Source: Wenyingzhuangia heitensis (lineage in GTDB: Bacteria; Bacteroidota; Bacteroidia; Flavobacteriales; Flavobacteriaceae). From it: a stretch of 64,000 nt of DNA. The notes beneath the pieces are model-generated. The model was not told the origin of the DNA. It searched no databases and saw only the letters and a program-made list of their open reading frames with translations. The position numbers and the translations under genes are program-made. The DNA lies in assembly GCF_011762155.1 (NCBI RefSeq), contig NZ_JAASQL010000007.1, positions 1 through 64,000 on the forward strand, written 5' to 3'. Below are positions 1 through 7,306 of this stretch, piece after piece (positions within the stretch are counted from its first letter, which is position 1; each line of letters starts with the position of its first letter).

Positions 1-438
1 CTATAGAAAAAATAATGTAATTTTACCTGAACTTACGATTTAAGAACGAAGAATTTTAACTAAAAAAGAGTCAACCTATTTCAGTATAATACACTCTTTT
101 AAAAAAGTGGCGAATTCATTCGTCATTCTTGTTCCTTTTGCTACTAATCCCCAATCTCTTGTAACTACTTTATTACTAGTCTCATTGATCCATCTACGGC
201 GAGTTATGTGCAGGAATACTGGTTTGCCTCGGAGTGGAAAGTCTTGAAGAGTAGCCTCTGGAAAGAATCCTTTGGAGCTAAGGTTTTGGTTTTTAAACTC
301 CTTTGGGATTGAATTGTTCTCTGTAAAATAAAAATGAAGCTCTTCGCCTTTGATCTCATGCTTAGTCAGCTCAAAATATTCAATCAAAACTTCAGGTAAT
401 AACAAGTTAGCAACAGCTAATAACGAATCAGATAACAT
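1..438 (-). mobile_element. Partial ISAon1-type insertion sequence at the left edge
   Basis: The small leftward gene at 76-438 resembles the N-terminal-region protein encoded by ISAon1-type elements of Bacteroidota. In such elements the main DDE transposase gene follows it, which here would lie left of base 1. Bases 1-75 contain stop codons in all three leftward frames, so no transposase start is visible inside the window. The right terminal inverted repeat should lie somewhere in 439-600 but cannot be placed without the other end. The right boundary given here is only the end of the gene. Confidence 0.5.
76..438 (-). CDS. ISAon1-type transposase N-terminal region protein
   Basis: This is a 120-residue protein from an ATG at 438 to a TAG at 76. 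I recognise the family from its characteristic central part, with LLLPEVLIEYFEL near the start and FPLRGKPVFLHITRRRW around residues 67-83, followed by RDWGLVAKGTRMTNEF. Proteins of this type are annotated as the N-terminal region of ISAon1-family transposases and probably contribute DNA binding, with catalysis by a separate downstream protein. That partner is not in the window. The assignment rests on remembered family sequence rather than a search. The alternative is an orphan remnant of an old insertion. Confidence 0.7.
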   Translation of the reverse strand: MLSDSLLAVANLLLPEVLIEYFELTKHEIKGEELHFYFTENNSIPKEFKNQNLSSKGFFPEATLQDFPLRGKPVFLHITRRRWINETSNKVVTRDWGLVAKGTRMTNEFATFLKECIILK

Positions 439-758
439 ACTATAAATTTATAACCAAAGTTCTGAATTTTTAAAATACTCCACAACTTTTGTTCTTGATC
501 CAGGACTTTTATCATGACTCCTTGGTACTTGTGGATATTGTACTTTGTTAAGTAAAGTTTCTTTTTTGTGTTTTTTTTGTCGGTATAGTGTTTTTTATTT
601 TTTGTTTATAGTTCTTTTTTTATTGGTTTTTTTTAAATTAAAGTCGGATTAGTGAATGAAATAGTTTGATTTATAATGCGTTGAAAAGATAATGATTTTT
701 TATTTTTGGTAGAAAAGGTTAGGTCGCAATAAAGAACTAAAAATTAAGTATCAAAAAC
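439..758. other. Gene-free stretch between the IS gene and the fucosidase
   Basis: No coding region is supported here. The left part (439-540) probably holds the outer end of the insertion sequence. It contains a 7-bp inverted repeat, TCCACAA at 479-485 and TTGTGGA at 529-535, which could be a hairpin. Bases 541-640 are strikingly T-rich on the plus strand with almost no C. The right part carries the probable fucosidase promoter at 681-708. Confidence 0.6.
681..708 (+). promoter_or_regulatory. Probable promoter of the GH29 gene
   Basis: A TTG at 681-683 and TATTTTTG at 701-708 match the Bacteroidota -33 (TTG) and -7 (TAnnTTTG) elements with 17 nt between them. The implied start near 713 gives a 5' leader of about 45 nt before the ATG at 759. 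Confidence 0.55.
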
Positions 759-2312
759 ATGAATAAAAAACAATTTACATCAGTTATGTGTGTCGTGATC
801 ATGTGCATTAGTAGCCAATTGGTGAATGCTCAGAAAAAATTTAAACCTACTTGGGAATCTCTGCAAGGATATGAAATTCCAGAATGGTTTAAAGATGCTA
901 AATTCGGAATCTTTATTCATTGGGGACCCACTACTGTGCCAGCACATGGACCTGCAGAATGGTATGGGTTTCAAATGTGGAATGAAGGAGTGGTAGATGC
1001 TCTAGGAAATCCAGAAAAAAAACCTTCGAGTTCTTATAAATACCATGTGGAAAATTTTGGAAAACCAGAAGACTTTGGGTACACAAAGTTTATTCCCATG
1101 TTTAAAGCAGAAAATTTTGATGCCAAAAAATGGATAGACTTGTTTGAGCAAGCTGGGGCTAAATACATTGTGCCTGTTGGTGAGCATTGCGATGGTTTTG
1201 CCATGTATAACTCTAAAGTAACTAGATGGAACTCGGTAGATATGGGGCCTAAAAAAGATATTGTAGGAGAACTTTTTAAAGAAGCTCGTTCTAGAGCGTT
1301 AAAGGTTGGAGTATCATCACACTTTGCTTATGGATGGCATTGGTGGACTTACAAAGATAAATTTGAAACGACAGATCCTAAACTAAAAGATTTTTATTGG
1401 GATAAGCACAAAAGATGGGAGCCGGCTTCTAGGTCTTATGTAAAACATTTTTACAAACGTACTTCTGATTTAATGAGTCAATATAAGCCAGATTTATTAT
1501 GGTTTGATTTAGGTTTTAGTGAACCAGCATACGAGAGTACACGAAAGAAGATATTTGCTGAATTTTATAATCAAGGAATAAAAAACAAACAAGAAGTAGT
1601 TTTAAATTATAAAAACATTAGATACAAAGGTGCTCCAGACGGAACTGCAGTTTTAGATATAGAAAGCGGAAAGTTAGATAGAATTAGAAAAGAAGCTTGG
1701 CAAACAGATATGTCTTTGGGTGGATATAGATGGGGATATACAAATGACTATCAGATGCGAGAGGCAGGAGCTTATATTAACGATTTAATTGATATTGTTA
1801 GTAAAAATGGTTGTTTGTTGCTTAATGTGGCTCCAAATAAGCACGGAGAAATTCCATTGCCACAACAAGATATTTTAAAAGAGATAGGAGCTTGGTTAAA
1901 GGTAAATGGAGAAGGAATCTACGAAACTCGTCCCTTTGAAGTATTTGGGCAAGGACCTACAAATGCTTCTATGAAGTTACATGGAAATTCTCATGACAAA
2001 GGGTTTACTCCTGATGATTTTAGATATACCCAAAAAGGACAAAATGTGTATGCTTTTTGGTTAAAAAAAGATGATCGTAAAGTAGTAACGTTAGATGCTC
2101 TTGGTGCTGAAGATAGAATTCTAAATGATGCTATTTTAGACGTTCGTTTGTTAGGATTTGATAAAAGTATAAAATGGATTCAGCAAAAAAATGAATTGGT
2201 GATTGAATTGCCTAAAGATTATAAATCAGATAATGCAGTTTGTTTTAAAATTAGATTAAAGGAAAAACCAAGTGATATTTTGGGAGATCAAAAAAGCAGA
2301 AAAGACTTTTAA
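759..2312 (+). CDS. GH29 alpha-L-fucosidase (or alpha-L-galactosidase), secreted
   Basis: This 517-residue protein starts with a cleavable signal peptide (about residues 1-24, ending NAQ). The GH29 catalytic barrel follows: FGIFIHWGP near residue 50, VGEHCDGFAMY near 145, and PDLLWFDLGF near 247, in which the Asp is the expected nucleophile. Family members release terminal alpha-L-fucose, and some marine homologues act on alpha-L-galactose. A beta-sandwich C-terminal part fills residues about 390-500. The gene is monocistronic, with its own promoter and a strong hairpin terminator. It lies 5 kb from the glycosaminoglycan-type PUL and is separated from it by housekeeping genes, so a shared substrate is only a possibility. 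Length is normal for the family. Confidence 0.9.
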   Translation: MNKKQFTSVMCVVIMCISSQLVNAQKKFKPTWESLQGYEIPEWFKDAKFGIFIHWGPTTVPAHGPAEWYGFQMWNEGVVDALGNPEKKPSSSYKYHVENFGKPEDFGYTKFIPMFKAENFDAKKWIDLFEQAGAKYIVPVGEHCDGFAMYNSKVTRWNSVDMGPKKDIVGELFKEARSRALKVGVSSHFAYGWHWWTYKDKFETTDPKLKDFYWDKHKRWEPASRSYVKHFYKRTSDLMSQYKPDLLWFDLGFSEPAYESTRKKIFAEFYNQGIKNKQEVVLNYKNIRYKGAPDGTAVLDIESGKLDRIRKEAWQTDMSLGGYRWGYTNDYQMREAGAYINDLIDIVSKNGCLLLNVAPNKHGEIPLPQQDILKEIGAWLKVNGEGIYETRPFEVFGQGPTNASMKLHGNSHDKGFTPDDFRYTQKGQNVYAFWLKKDDRKVVTLDALGAEDRILNDAILDVRLLGFDKSIKWIQQKNELVIELPKDYKSDNAVCFKIRLKEKPSDILGDQKSRKDF

Positions 2313-2336
2313 GAACGTATAATTTAAGAATAAAGT

Positions 2337-2389
2337 AATTCCGTTTTAAAATAAGTTGAACTAAAAACAGCCTATTTTAAAACGGAATT
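2337..2389. terminator. Bidirectional terminator, 17-bp perfect stem
   Basis: Arms at 2337-2353 and 2373-2389 are perfect inverted repeats (core CCGTTTTAAAATA) around a 19-nt loop. The hairpin sits between the convergent fucosidase and phosphatase genes and can serve both strands. The stem is unusually long and AT-rich. Confidence 0.75.
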
Positions 2390-2406
2390 TTAGTTAAATT
2401 CAGTAT

Positions 2407-3042
2407 TTAAATCAATTGACCTTTTACTTTTTTAAAGATAGATCCCATTTCACCAGCAATTAATTTAGAGGTGTTTAAATAAATTTCTTTTTCGTTTTCT
2501 TTACCATCACCAATTTTAGGATCTATATAGGGTAAGTGAAAACGAGAAGATGCATCTAATATAACAGGACAATTTTCATCGGCATGTCCACAAGTAGTAA
2601 TGGCAATAAAAGGAGTTTTGTTTACAGGATGTTCTACTTGTTTAGAAAAACCTAAAAGCTCTTTAGAACTTCCGCTATAGCTTATAATATACTTTGGGTT
2701 TTTATGGTTAAATTCTTCCAAAACAAATTTAAATCCACAAGTTTCTAAAGCTTTTAGTGTATTGGCATGAAAAGCAGTTTCTGCAGTACCACTAGAAAAA
2801 CTATCTCCATTTTCTATTTTAAAATATTCCATAGCATAATATGCCCAAACTTGTGCAAACTGACTACGTCTAGAATTGTGAGTGCAAATAAAATTTATAT
2901 GTACCTTTCCTGTTTTATTGATGGTTTCTGCAATTTTGTTTGCAATATTTTGTAGTAATTTTTCTCTCTGAATATCTAACTTTGTATGGCGGATTGCTTT
3001 TTCAAAAACATCTCTCACCGTTGTTTTTTGTAGTAGAGTCAT
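2407..3042 (-). CDS. Low-molecular-weight phosphotyrosine phosphatase / arsenate reductase-like protein
   Basis: The protein has 211 residues when started at the ATG at 3042; a TTG two codons upstream is less likely. It has the phosphatase loop C-X5-R (CTHNSRRSQ, about residues 57-65) of LMW-PTP and thioredoxin-type ArsC enzymes. It is longer than typical ArsC (about 130 residues), with a helical N-terminal extension of about 45 residues. Further Cys residues appear in TTCGHADENCPV, where ArsC-like proteins carry resolving cysteines. Bacteroidota genomes often annotate this longer form simply as protein-tyrosine-phosphatase. No ars genes are adjacent, so arsenate reduction is not supported by context. 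It is transcribed alone, divergently from the Smr gene. Confidence 0.8.
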   Translation of the reverse strand: MTLLQKTTVRDVFEKAIRHTKLDIQREKLLQNIANKIAETINKTGKVHINFICTHNSRRSQFAQVWAYYAMEYFKIENGDSFSSGTAETAFHANTLKALETCGFKFVLEEFNHKNPKYIISYSGSSKELLGFSKQVEHPVNKTPFIAITTCGHADENCPVILDASSRFHLPYIDPKIGDGKENEKEIYLNTSKLIAGEMGSIFKKVKGQLI

Positions 3043-3069
3043 TTGCAATTAGGTATATGTTGTAGGGAA

Positions 3070-3077
3070 CAAATATA
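3070..3077 (-). promoter_or_regulatory. -7 promoter element of the phosphatase gene
   Basis: On the minus strand the sequence reads TATATTTG, a full match to the Bacteroidota -7 consensus TAnnTTTG, about 30 nt before the ATG at 3042. No clear TTG -33 element is seen. Confidence 0.45.
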
Positions 3078-3119
3078 CAGGTAACATCATAATCATATGT
3101 TAATATATAATTAAGTAAA

Positions 3120-3659
3120 ATGAAATTTAAAATTGGGGATAAGGTATTGGTTAAAGATTCCGTTGTTAAAGGCAAGGTTGCTAAATTATTGAAAGACAAA
3201 GTATTTGTTTTAGATGAAGATGGGTTTGAACTTCCTTATCAAGAAAGTCAGTTAATTTTAGTTAATATAGAGCAATCTAAGCTGTCTTTGTATACAGATA
3301 TTAACAATAAAATGTTATTGCAAAAAGAAAGACTGGTAGAAGGTACTAGACGAAGCACAAAAAAATCGAAGCAAGAAAAATATGGTGTTGTTATGGAGGT
3401 AGACTTACATGTTGAAAAATTAGTAAAGTCTAAATCGGGAATGTCTAATGCTGATATTTTAAACAAGCAATTAGATACTGCTAATCATAAAGTAAATTTT
3501 GCCATTAAAAATAGAATTCCCAAAATTGTATTTATTCACGGTGTAGGAGAGGGGGTTTTAAAAGAAGAGTTGTACAGATTGTTTCATAGATATTCTTTAA
3601 GATTTGAGGATGCATCTTATCAAAAATATGGACTGGGAGCTACTGAAGTTACCTTTTAA
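3120..3659 (+). CDS. Smr-domain protein with DUF2027-like N-terminus
   Basis: The protein has 179 residues. The N-terminal 45 residues (FKIGDKVLVKDSVVKGKV onward) form a small beta-rich module like that before many Bacteroidota Smr proteins. The C-terminal Smr domain starts with VDLHVEKL (about residue 98) and contains IVFIHGVGEGVLKEEL (about residues 138-153), the DLH and HGxG signatures of Smr nucleases and the MutS2 C-terminus. Known Smr proteins bind or cut nucleic acid, and some act on colliding ribosomes. The role here is not determined. It diverges from the phosphatase gene and ends in a shared terminator with the phosphohexomutase gene. Confidence 0.8.
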   Translation: MKFKIGDKVLVKDSVVKGKVAKLLKDKVFVLDEDGFELPYQESQLILVNIEQSKLSLYTDINNKMLLQKERLVEGTRRSTKKSKQEKYGVVMEVDLHVEKLVKSKSGMSNADILNKQLDTANHKVNFAIKNRIPKIVFIHGVGEGVLKEELYRLFHRYSLRFEDASYQKYGLGATEVTF

Positions 3660-3663
3660 AAAC

Positions 3664-3701
3664 AACAAAAGCCTAATCAAAATAATGATTAGGCTTTTGT
3701 T
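3664..3701. terminator. Bidirectional terminator
   Basis: Arms at 3664-3679 and 3686-3701 (core AAAAGCCTAATCA) form a 16-bp stem with a 6-nt loop. It separates the convergent Smr and phosphohexomutase genes, and the A and T flanks serve both directions. Confidence 0.85.
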
Positions 3702-3717
3702 TGTAAAATGTTAAGAC

Positions 3718-5436
3718 TTATTTAAGCTGTAACGTTTCTATAATGTTATTAATTTTTTGATCTAATTGAGCTTCAACTTCTTGAGCTTGATTGATATTGT
3801 TTAACTCACCTTTTACACCAAAGTAAAATTTAATTTTAGGTTCTGTACCACTTGGTCTAACACAAAGTTTAGTTCCATCTTCTGTATGGTATATCAATAC
3901 ATTAGACTTAGGAACGTTTATTGTTGTTTCTTCACCAGTAATTAAGTTTTTTTGAATAGAAGATTCATAATCACATACATACTTAACTTTAGAACCTACA
4001 ATTTCTTGAAAAGGATTTGCCCTAAAATCAGCAATCATTTGTTGAATTTGAGCAGCACCATCCATTCCTTTTTTGGTAATAGATATTAAAGATTCTTTAT
4101 AGAATCCGTGTTCCTTATAAATGTCTAATAATTGTTGATAAAGTGTAGTTCCGTTTGCTTTTGCATGAGCTACCATTTCACAAGCCAATAAGCAAGAAGT
4201 TACGGCATCTTTATCACGAACAAAATCGCTAATCATGTATCCAAAACTTTCTTCTCCACCTCCTACAAAATCTTTAGTAGGATTGTCTGCAATAGCTTTT
4301 CCAATCCACTTAAATCCGGTTAAGGTAATTACGGTTTCTACTCCATAATGATCTGCCAAAACTTTTACCATTTCAGAAGATACAATAGTAGTTGCTGTAA
4401 ACTGATTTCCGTTTAATTTTCCTGCTGCTTTCTTTTGTTGAATTAAGAAGTCAGTCATTAAAATCATGGTTTGATTTCCGTTTAACAACTTCATGTTTCC
4501 GTCTAAATCTCTAACAGCAATTCCTAAACGGTCACTATCAGGATCACATCCCATTAAAATATCAGCATTCACTGCATTTGCCAAATCGGTAGCCATAGCC
4601 AATGCTTCTGGCTCTTCTGGATTTGGAGATTTTACCGTTGGAAAGTTTCCATCAGGTTTAGATTGCTCTTCTACTAAATGCACATCGTTAAAACCTGCTT
4701 TATCTAATACTTGTGGTACGGACATAATTGAAGTTCCGTGTAAAGCAGTAAAAACTACTTTTACATTGCTTCTATTTACATTTCCAAAAGTTCCGTTTTC
4801 AACAGATACTTTGTTAAAAGCGTTGTCTACTTCGGTACCTATATAGGTTAATAAGTTTTCGTTTGCATCAAATTTAATTTGATCAAAAGATACTTTGTTT
4901 ACTTCGTTTATAATCAATCCATCGTTAGGAGGAGTTATTTGGCAACCATCTGCCCCATAAACTTTGTATCCGTTATATTCTGGTGGATTGTGAGATGCTG
5001 TTAATACAATACCTGTATCACATCCTAAATGACGAACTGCAAAAGATAATTCTGGTGTTGTTCTTAAATCATCAAACAAAAAAACTTTAATTCCGTTTGC
5101 AGTAAAAACATCGGCAACTATTTTAGCAAACTCCTTACTATTATGTCTACAATCAAAAGCAATTACAGCCTTTAGTTCTTTGTTTGTATTGTTAGCTAAT
5201 AAAAAGTTAGAAAGTCCTTGAGTAGCTTTACCTAAAGTGTATTTATTAATACGATTAGTACCGGCACCCATTACACCACGCATACCCCCTGTACCAAATT
5301 CCATATTCTTGTAGAATCTGTCCGTTAGTTCTTCGGGTGAGTTGTCTATTAGGTTTTGAATTTCTTTTTGTGTGTCTTGGTCAAAGGTTGGAGATAACCA
5401 TTGTTTAGAAGCTTCTAAAATTTCAGGATTTACCAT
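3718..5436 (-). CDS. Phospho-sugar mutase (phosphoglucomutase/phosphomannomutase)
   Basis: This 572-residue protein carries all four alpha-D-phosphohexomutase signatures: TASHNPPEYNGYKVY (about residues 146-160, with the phosphorylated Ser), metal-binding DPDSDRLGI (about 297-305), the sugar loop GGEESFGY, and the C-terminal phosphate loop RPSGTEPKIKFY. It interconverts hexose 1- and 6-phosphates in the cytoplasm, feeding glycogen and nucleotide-sugar synthesis. The length matches the PgmB-type enzymes of Bacteroidota. It follows the glycosyltransferase gene by 63 nt on the same strand and may share its transcript. The sequence cannot separate glucose from mannose specificity. Confidence 0.9.
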   Translation of the reverse strand: MVNPEILEASKQWLSPTFDQDTQKEIQNLIDNSPEELTDRFYKNMEFGTGGMRGVMGAGTNRINKYTLGKATQGLSNFLLANNTNKELKAVIAFDCRHNSKEFAKIVADVFTANGIKVFLFDDLRTTPELSFAVRHLGCDTGIVLTASHNPPEYNGYKVYGADGCQITPPNDGLIINEVNKVSFDQIKFDANENLLTYIGTEVDNAFNKVSVENGTFGNVNRSNVKVVFTALHGTSIMSVPQVLDKAGFNDVHLVEEQSKPDGNFPTVKSPNPEEPEALAMATDLANAVNADILMGCDPDSDRLGIAVRDLDGNMKLLNGNQTMILMTDFLIQQKKAAGKLNGNQFTATTIVSSEMVKVLADHYGVETVITLTGFKWIGKAIADNPTKDFVGGGEESFGYMISDFVRDKDAVTSCLLACEMVAHAKANGTTLYQQLLDIYKEHGFYKESLISITKKGMDGAAQIQQMIADFRANPFQEIVGSKVKYVCDYESSIQKNLITGEETTINVPKSNVLIYHTEDGTKLCVRPSGTEPKIKFYFGVKGELNNINQAQEVEAQLDQKINNIIETLQLK

Positions 5437-5499
5437 ATGAATTTGCGTTCTGTTAAATTTAGTATTTGGTTTTGGTACTGTAAATATATGGATTGTATG

Positions 5500-6453
5500 T
5501 TATATTTCTTTTTCTATATAATACAAATTACTCGTTTTTTTATTCTTTAAAATCATTTCGCCAATAAAGCCCGCTATAAAAAGTTGAGTTCCTAAAATCA
5601 TAGTGGTTAACGCTATATAAAAAAGTGGGTTATTGGTAACTAAACTTGCTTTTTGATGATAGTAGAAAACAGTAAAAAGTTTGGATATTCCAATATAAGC
5701 CGTAGAAAAGAAACCGATTAGAAACATAAAAGTTCCCATCAATCCAAAAAGATGCATGGGTCTTTTTCCAAATTTAGATAAAAACCACAAAGTGATTAAA
5801 TCTAAAAATCCGTTGGTAAAACGATCTATTCCAAATTTGGTTTCTCCGTATTTTCTTGCCTGATGTTGTACAGGTTTTTCTCCAATATTTTTAAATCCTA
5901 CATTTTTTGCTAAAATAGGAATGTATCGATGCATTTCTCCGGTAACATCTATAGATTTTATTACTTTTTGTTGATAGGCTTTTAACCCGCAATTAAAGTC
6001 GTTTAATTCTATTCCAGAGGTTTTTCTAGCAGCCCAGTTAAAGAGTTTAGAAGGAATGTTTTTACGAATTTTAGAATCGTATCTTTTTTTCTTCCATCCG
6101 CTTACCAAATCATAATTTTGCTGAGTAACCATAGTGTACAAGTCTGGAATTTCTTCGGGACTGTCTTGTAAATCTGCATCCATGGTAATAATAACATCAC
6201 CTTTTGCTTTTTTAAATCCTGCATTTAACCCCTGCGATTTTCCAAAGTTTTTTAAAAACTTGATTCCCTTTACGTTTGGATTTTTAGCCTGTAAATTGGC
6301 AATAATCTCCCAAGAAGCATCAGAACTTCCATCATCGACAAAAATAAGTTCGTAACTATAGTTGTTTTTTTCCATTACAGCTACAATCCACTTGTGCAAC
6401 TCTGGCAAAGAATCTGCTTCGTTTAATAACGGAATGACTATAGAAATTTGCAT
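5500..6453 (-). CDS. Family 2 glycosyltransferase, membrane-anchored (DPM1/ArnC-like)
   Basis: The protein has 317 residues from the ATG at 6453 (MQISIVIPLLNE); the open frame extends to a TTG at 6477, which would overlap less sensibly. The GT-A domain shows VIPLLNEADSL, FVDDGSSD and MDADLQDSPEE, the last being the DxD metal site. Two C-terminal membrane helices (about residues 230-255 and 275-305) mark the polyprenyl-phosphate glycosyltransferase group related to DPM1 and ArnC. Such enzymes usually transfer a sugar from a nucleotide donor to undecaprenyl phosphate at the inner membrane. Donor and acceptor are not determined. The gene starts 7 nt after the DUF4199 gene, so the two are co-transcribed. 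Confidence 0.85.
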   Translation of the reverse strand: MQISIVIPLLNEADSLPELHKWIVAVMEKNNYSYELIFVDDGSSDASWEIIANLQAKNPNVKGIKFLKNFGKSQGLNAGFKKAKGDVIITMDADLQDSPEEIPDLYTMVTQQNYDLVSGWKKKRYDSKIRKNIPSKLFNWAARKTSGIELNDFNCGLKAYQQKVIKSIDVTGEMHRYIPILAKNVGFKNIGEKPVQHQARKYGETKFGIDRFTNGFLDLITLWFLSKFGKRPMHLFGLMGTFMFLIGFFSTAYIGISKLFTVFYYHQKASLVTNNPLFYIALTTMILGTQLFIAGFIGEMILKNKKTSNLYYIEKEI

Positions 6454-6460
6454 AAAAGAC

Positions 6461-6976
6461 TTATTTATTTCGAACAAATATAGCAGTTATAACCGCAGAA
6501 AGAAAACCAATAAACAAATTGATGGCAATACTAAATAAAATAGTTCCTGGTAAAAAGGCATTTCTAGACAATTGAATAGCATTGTTTAAATCTTCTTCAT
6601 TCTTAAATTGTCCTGATGCAATTGAACGTTCTCTATTCATTTGCTCAAACTCAGCCAAGGTATTAGGTTCTATGCTGTAAATAAACAATAAAGAATATGC
6701 TATATAAACTAAGGCAGTTAACAAACCAATAATTAATCCGGGTTTGATTATTTGTCCAAAACTGGTAAATGTTGCATGTTTTTTTAAATAGTTTAGGGCA
6801 ATAACCACCATTACTACAGGAATGATTAATCCTATTAAAGAAAAAACGGAATTACGTTCTCCAATATATGGATTTGTTTGTGTAAGAGTGTTGATGATTA
6901 CTTCATTTAAAACTAATAAAAGTCCGGATAGTATTCCGAATTTTAAAACAGGTTTTATACTAAAAAATGAATTCAT
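6461..6976 (-). CDS. DUF4199 membrane protein
   Basis: This 171-residue protein has four hydrophobic segments (about residues 10-28, 40-62, 72-95 and 140-165) with a short charged stretch between helices 3 and 4. That is the pattern of the DUF4199 family common in Bacteroidota. The function is unknown. It is the first gene of a leftward unit with the glycosyltransferase 7 nt downstream. This pairing is frequent in Flavobacteriaceae as far as I recall, so it may assist the transferase or its lipid-linked product. A full -7 promoter match lies about 30 nt upstream. Confidence 0.75.
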   Translation of the reverse strand: MNSFFSIKPVLKFGILSGLLLVLNEVIINTLTQTNPYIGERNSVFSLIGLIIPVVMVVIALNYLKKHATFTSFGQIIKPGLIIGLLTALVYIAYSLLFIYSIEPNTLAEFEQMNRERSIASGQFKNEEDLNNAIQLSRNAFLPGTILFSIAINLFIGFLSAVITAIFVRNK

Positions 6977-7005
6977 TGGAGTTTGTTCTATTTAAAATTT
7001 AAGCG

Positions 7006-7013
7006 CAAATATA
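7006..7013 (-). promoter_or_regulatory. -7 promoter element before the DUF4199-glycosyltransferase unit
   Basis: The minus strand reads TATATTTG, a complete match to TAnnTTTG, 30 nt before the ATG at 6976. Confidence 0.5.
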
Positions 7014-7083
7014 GGTATTTATTGTGCTAAAGTGTAGTCTTAGAGTAAGATGAATTGAATGTTAAAAAATGATGTGGTAAATG

Positions 7084-7114
7084 TTGTGAGAATTGTAATA
7101 AGGTTGTAAATTTG
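7084..7114 (+). promoter_or_regulatory. Promoter of the SRP RNA
   Basis: TTG at 7084-7086 and TAAATTTG at 7107-7114 match the -33 and -7 elements with a 20-nt spacer. The expected start near 7119-7121 coincides with the first base of the RNA's closing helix. Confidence 0.7.
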
Positions 7115-7119
7115 CTGCC

Positions 7120-7220
7120 GGGCAAGTCCTGCACAACTAGCTCCCTTGGAATCCCCCAGGGCGGGAACGCAGCAAGGGTACTTGGTTGAGCGGTGTGATG
7201 TAGGCAGCTTGCCCTTTTTT
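7120..7220 (+). ncRNA. ffs: Signal recognition particle RNA (4.5S type)
   Basis: This is a short bacterial SRP RNA of about 95 nt. GGGCAAG (7120-7126) pairs with CTTGCCC (7208-7214) to close the molecule, and a T run at 7215-7220 ends transcription. The conserved domain IV hairpin is clear: a GGAA tetraloop at 7164-7167 on a GCG/CGC stem, followed by AGCAAGGGTA, the Ffh-binding asymmetric loop. It acts with Ffh in co-translational targeting of membrane proteins. GCTGCC at 7114-7119 could also pair with GGCAGC at 7203-7208, but the promoter spacing favours the shorter form. No protein gene overlaps it. Confidence 0.93.
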
Positions 7221-7250
7221 ATAAGACAATTAGTATGTTTATTTTACATA

Positions 7251-7279
7251 AAAACCCAACTATTTAATAGTTGGGTTTT
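7251..7279. terminator. Terminator between SRP RNA and the PUL end
   Basis: AAAACCCAACTAT (7251-7263) and ATAGTTGGGTTTT (7267-7279) form a perfect stem with A and T flanks. It can end the leftward PUL transcript after 7307 and back up termination of the SRP RNA. Confidence 0.8.
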
Positions 7280-7306
7280 GTGTTTTATAAATATGTGTTT
7301 GCTTTG

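Noticed and set aside
1-75. Start of the ISAon1 transposase or a programmed frameshift at the T-run near 62-67
   Set aside because: All three leftward frames meet stop codons here, and the T-run lies after the stop of the small gene.
2407-3042. Arsenate resistance function
   Set aside because: No arsB, acr3 or arsR gene is adjacent, and the protein is longer than typical ArsC.
4493-4846. Rightward open frame of 117 codons inside the phosphohexomutase gene
   Set aside because: It lies wholly antisense to a well-supported gene and its composition is a mirror of that coding sequence.
7114-7208. Longer SRP RNA closed by GCTGCC/GGCAGC
   Set aside because: GCTGCC begins at the last base of the -7 promoter element, so it would not be transcribed.
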